From contig JAEUVZ010000026.1 of assembly GCA_016786665.1 (NCBI GenBank), positions 47,325-111,324 on the forward strand: a stretch of DNA of 64,000 nt. The letters are read 5' to 3'. A model generated the notes under the pieces. That model was not told the DNA's origin. It searched no databases and worked only from the letters and a program-made list of their open reading frames with translations. The position numbers and the translations under genes were made by a program. Origin of the DNA: Flavipsychrobacter sp. (lineage in GTDB: Bacteria > Bacteroidota > Bacteroidia > Chitinophagales > Chitinophagaceae). This document shows, one piece after another, positions 61,819 through 64,000 of the stretch; position 1 is the first letter of the stretch, and each line of letters opens with the position of its first letter.

Positions 61819-62044
61819 AATACACCTTAATTTTCTTTAGGTGTCATCTCATTTCCGCAATGCGATGATACGTTTTTTTCCTGAGAATTTCAAAAATCTA
61901 TATTGAACACGTTTACTTCGAGTGAAAAAGAAAAAAATAACACCCAAATTAACAGCAACTTACAAATTAAAATATACCATAACGTGTGCATAAGTAGTGG
62001 TTGAATTACTTCTATTGACGGTATTTTGGAATGTATATTATATA

Positions 62045-62052
62045 TAATTTTG
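62045..62052 (+). promoter_or_regulatory. candidate -7 box of the first FRG gene
   Basis: TAATTTTG matches TAnnTTTG 38 bases before the ATG at 62091, and a TTTG at 62025-62028 lies 16 bases upstream as a possible -33 element. Spacing is slightly short against the usual 19-21 bases. Confidence 0.4.
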
Positions 62053-62090
62053 TGTAAAATTATGTCGTAAAGCTCTAATAATCATAAATA

Positions 62091-62759
62091 ATGAAGGAAC
62101 ATCGAATCAAAAATTTTCAAGATTTTCATAACCTTATTAATCATAGATCTTTTCGAACGTTATACCGTGGACATAGCAATGTAGATTGGAAATTAGTCCC
62201 AAAAACAGGTCGTTCACCCTATTTAAAACTGTCAGAGAAAACTACGTTAGACTACTTTAAAAGAAGCTCTATGCCCTATTTGAAAATATCACCGCAAAAC
62301 GACTGGGATTGGTTAACGTTAGCACAGCATTATGGAATTCCAACTAGACTACTAGATTGGACTTCAAATCCACTAGTAGCAGCTTTCTTTGCTGTAGAAG
62401 AAGAATTTGATTGCGATGCGGCCATCTACAAATATGACTACCAAAGTAGAATCAAATTGGAAGCGACGGATCCTTTCACTGTAAAAAATATACAAGTCGT
62501 TACGCCATTTGCAAGCTCTGAAAGAGTACTAAGACAAAAAGGAAATTTTACAGTTCATCCTGAACCAACAATTGAATTCGTGAAACCCAAAACCAATGAA
62601 AGTTTAGAGAAATTAATTATTGAAAAGAAATACAAACCTCTTTTACGTGCTGAACTAAGGACTTATGGCATAACGCAATTTGAAATTTACGGAGACATTG
62701 ATGGCTTATCAAAATATATAAATTGGCGAAATACTTTTATCGATGACCTCGGAACATAG
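62091..62759 (+). CDS. FRG domain protein A
   Basis: A 222-residue soluble protein made of one FRG domain. The namesake motif appears as FRTLYRGHSNVDWKLVPKTGR near the N-terminus, followed by WLTLAQHYGIPTRLLDWTSNPLVAAFFAV, the most conserved block, and later a TPFASSERVLRQKGNFTVHPEP block. FRG proteins are of unknown biochemical function. A paralogue is encoded convergently 95 bases beyond its stop. AT-rich base use marks both as acquired. No signal peptide or membrane segment is present. Confidence 0.88.
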   Translation: MKEHRIKNFQDFHNLINHRSFRTLYRGHSNVDWKLVPKTGRSPYLKLSEKTTLDYFKRSSMPYLKISPQNDWDWLTLAQHYGIPTRLLDWTSNPLVAAFFAVEEEFDCDAAIYKYDYQSRIKLEATDPFTVKNIQVVTPFASSERVLRQKGNFTVHPEPTIEFVKPKTNESLEKLIIEKKYKPLLRAELRTYGITQFEIYGDIDGLSKYINWRNTFIDDLGT

Positions 62760-62854
62760 AATTACACTTCTACATAATATATCATCAGTCGTCGCATCTT
62801 ACCGTACATGCCTTGCTTTATTATATTTTTTAACTATGATATTTCTTTAATCAT

Positions 62855-63550
62855 TTAGCTATTATCAATAGCCTCATCCCAATATTCGTAATGCTCATTA
62901 AACCACCCTAAGTGCTTTGAAAGACCTTCTAAGTCTGGGTAAATAGTTAAATAGTTTACCCCATAGTGATTCAACAGAAAAATCAGTTGTGTCTTTATTT
63001 CTTTGGGTATAATCACCTTCTCTATATTTTTGGCAACATGTTCATCTAGTAGTTCCAATGTTGGCTCGTTGTGAATTGAGAAATAACTATACTGATTTAT
63101 TACCCTACTAGATGGCGTTGCTGGCTGAACAAATTTTATAGTATTTATCCTGATTTCAAAAGGGTCAGGCTCTGAGTCATATATCATCGATTTAGGTTTA
63201 ACTACATATATCGCACCATCTCTATCAGAATTTTCATTGGCAGCAAAAAATGCAGCAATCAGGGGCGTATGAGACCAATCAAGGAGTCGAGTCGGCAACC
63301 CAGTATGTTGGGCAATAGCTAAATAATCCCAATTATTCAAGTCGGCAGATTGAATATACATCTTAGCACGTCTTTTCCAATTTCGAAAAATTTCACTATC
63401 TCTTACATTCGTGTAGGGCTTTCTACCTGCCTTCGGAACTAACGCCCAAGCCTGATCACTTTGACCTCTAAACTTATAGCGTTGGGATTTTTGATATTTT
63501 TTGAATACCTCATGAATGTCATCTACCTTGTCAAGAGTAACAGTGTTCAT
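62855..63550 (-). CDS. FRG domain protein B
   Basis: A 231-residue protein, paralogous to its convergent neighbour: YKFRGQSDQAWALVPKAGRKPY, YLAIAQHTGLPTRLLDWSHTPLIAAFFAA, FVQPATPSSRVINQYSYFSIHNEPTLEL. The shared core differs at many positions, so the pair is not a recent duplication. The C-terminal segment (HYGVNYLTIYPDLEGLSKHLGW) corresponds to the other's YGITQFEIYGDIDGLSKYINW. The function is unknown. Its 5' end lies 243 bases from the next plus-strand gene. Confidence 0.88.
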   Translation of the reverse strand: MNTVTLDKVDDIHEVFKKYQKSQRYKFRGQSDQAWALVPKAGRKPYTNVRDSEIFRNWKRRAKMYIQSADLNNWDYLAIAQHTGLPTRLLDWSHTPLIAAFFAANENSDRDGAIYVVKPKSMIYDSEPDPFEIRINTIKFVQPATPSSRVINQYSYFSIHNEPTLELLDEHVAKNIEKVIIPKEIKTQLIFLLNHYGVNYLTIYPDLEGLSKHLGWFNEHYEYWDEAIDNS

Positions 63551-63719
63551 ATACCAATTGTCCTTTTCTAATCAACTAATATACGTAAAACGGAACGCAA
63601 TTGAACAACTCTCCCCACCCCACCTTAAACCCACCAATAAAACGAAGGACTCCCGTCCGGCACTAGAGAGGTAACAATTTGGGTAAGGCTGCCCCTCCAG
63701 CCCACACACCAAACAAACA

Positions 63720-63738
63720 CCCCGGTCTCACACCGGGG
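63720..63738. terminator. short GC hairpin
   Basis: Seven paired bases (63720-63726 with 63732-63738) and a five-base loop, between the second FRG gene and the edge gene. It has no clear T-tract and may be only a weak terminator or an unrelated hairpin. Confidence 0.3.
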
Positions 63739-63793
63739 TATCGCCGCTTGCAAAACATGAAAACATTTACTATATTAGCCTGAAAGCAGGCGT

Positions 63794-64000
63794 ATGTGGT
63801 CTACCATTCCTTATATCGTTACCCCAATCTCCTTACTCGCATTTGGCCTCGCCATCCTGGCCGTCATAAAAAGGGCGAAGATCAAAGCTGATATCGACAG
63901 GCTGAACGGAGTGGAAGGGGAACAGAAAGCAAAACTGCTCGCCACGCTGGAGTACCAATACCACCTGGATACCGACCGGCTCAGCCAGTACCAGGTATTT
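63794..64000 (+). CDS. membrane-anchored protein, N-terminal fragment cut by window edge
   Basis: A frame from ATG 63794 to the window end (69 codons) begins MWSTIPYIVTPISLLAFGLAILAV, one transmembrane helix, followed by a basic, helical segment (KRAKIKADIDRLNGVEGEQKAKLLATLEYQYHLDTDRLSQYQVF). No stop is reached. A TATATT box 24 bases upstream (63770-63775) may belong to its promoter. The family is not recognised from this piece. Confidence 0.6.
   Translation, partial: MWSTIPYIVTPISLLAFGLAILAVIKRAKIKADIDRLNGVEGEQKAKLLATLEYQYHLDTDRLSQYQVF

Noticed and set aside
1..64000. CRISPR array or insertion sequence
   Set aside because: No regularly spaced near-identical 25-40-bp repeats with unique spacers and no transposase frames were seen. 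The 131-bp tRNA repeat and the GTAAA array do not fit CRISPR spacing.

Overview
The window is bacterial chromosome from a member of the Bacteroidota, most likely a Chitinophagaceae-like organism. The evidence is several proteins with C-terminal type IX secretion (T9SS) sorting domains, a TAnnTTTG-type -7 promoter box in front of the SRP RNA, little use of Shine-Dalgarno sequences, and many small lipoproteins. GC content is moderate in most of the window. It drops in two accessory patches, about 44.2-46.2 kb and 61-63.6 kb. Genus and species cannot be read from the sequence.

Left part (1-17.3 kb) is mostly housekeeping and envelope genes: the edge of an SGNH hydrolase, an aldehyde dehydrogenase, phosphoglucomutase/phosphomannomutase, a transaldolase-type aldolase, the small SRP RNA (not a protein gene, easily missed), a bifunctional phosphoglucose/phosphomannose isomerase, a YraN-type nuclease fold protein and a YiiX-like peptidase. 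A run of exported proteins follows: a repeat-rich surface protein, two T9SS cargo proteins, an FkbM methyltransferase, a parallel beta-helix protein, YceI, a transglutaminase-like protein and DUF92.

The centre (17.3-43.5 kb) is the main system: one uninterrupted minus-strand operon of 17 genes encoding an extracellular contractile injection system (eCIS), a phage-tail-like particle related to Afp/PVC/MAC/AlgoCIS. In transcription order it reads DUF4255 cap protein, unknown cap-region protein, one very large sheath (711 aa with a roughly 290-residue insertion), two gp19-like tube proteins, a 56-aa DUF5908 protein, LysM-like Afp7, VgrG/Afp8 spike, PAAR tip, gp25 baseplate, Afp11-like and Afp12-like wedge proteins, a 1078-aa protein in the fibre slot, tape measure, AAA+ ATPase, a 1298-aa DUF4157 protein with an HNH-like motif (the likely payload) and a TPR protein. 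Many gene junctions overlap by 1-19 bases or are separated by only a few bases, which indicates translational coupling and joint assembly.

Right of the eCIS is a 0.8-kb gene-free stretch, then an AT-rich cluster of small lipoproteins and a decayed reading frame. This cluster abuts tRNA-Leu(CAA), whose 3' half is tandemly duplicated with a 131-bp period, so the site looks like a recombination or integration hot spot. Beyond it (46.6-60.6 kb) are ordinary genes: hscB, a saccharopine/alanine-dehydrogenase-like enzyme, a TIGR01777 epimerase, a metallophosphoesterase, an FMN reductase, an outer-membrane barrel, a DUF1624 membrane protein, a three-gene set (alpha/beta hydrolase, unknown, M19-like metallopeptidase), a WG-repeat protein and a beta-helix lipoprotein.

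The right end (60.6-64 kb) is accessory. It has a helically phased array of seven GTAAA repeats upstream of a SHOCT-domain protein, a small membrane protein, two convergent paralogous FRG-domain genes, and the start of a membrane-anchored protein cut by the window edge. All functional statements are from reading the sequence; no database search was run.
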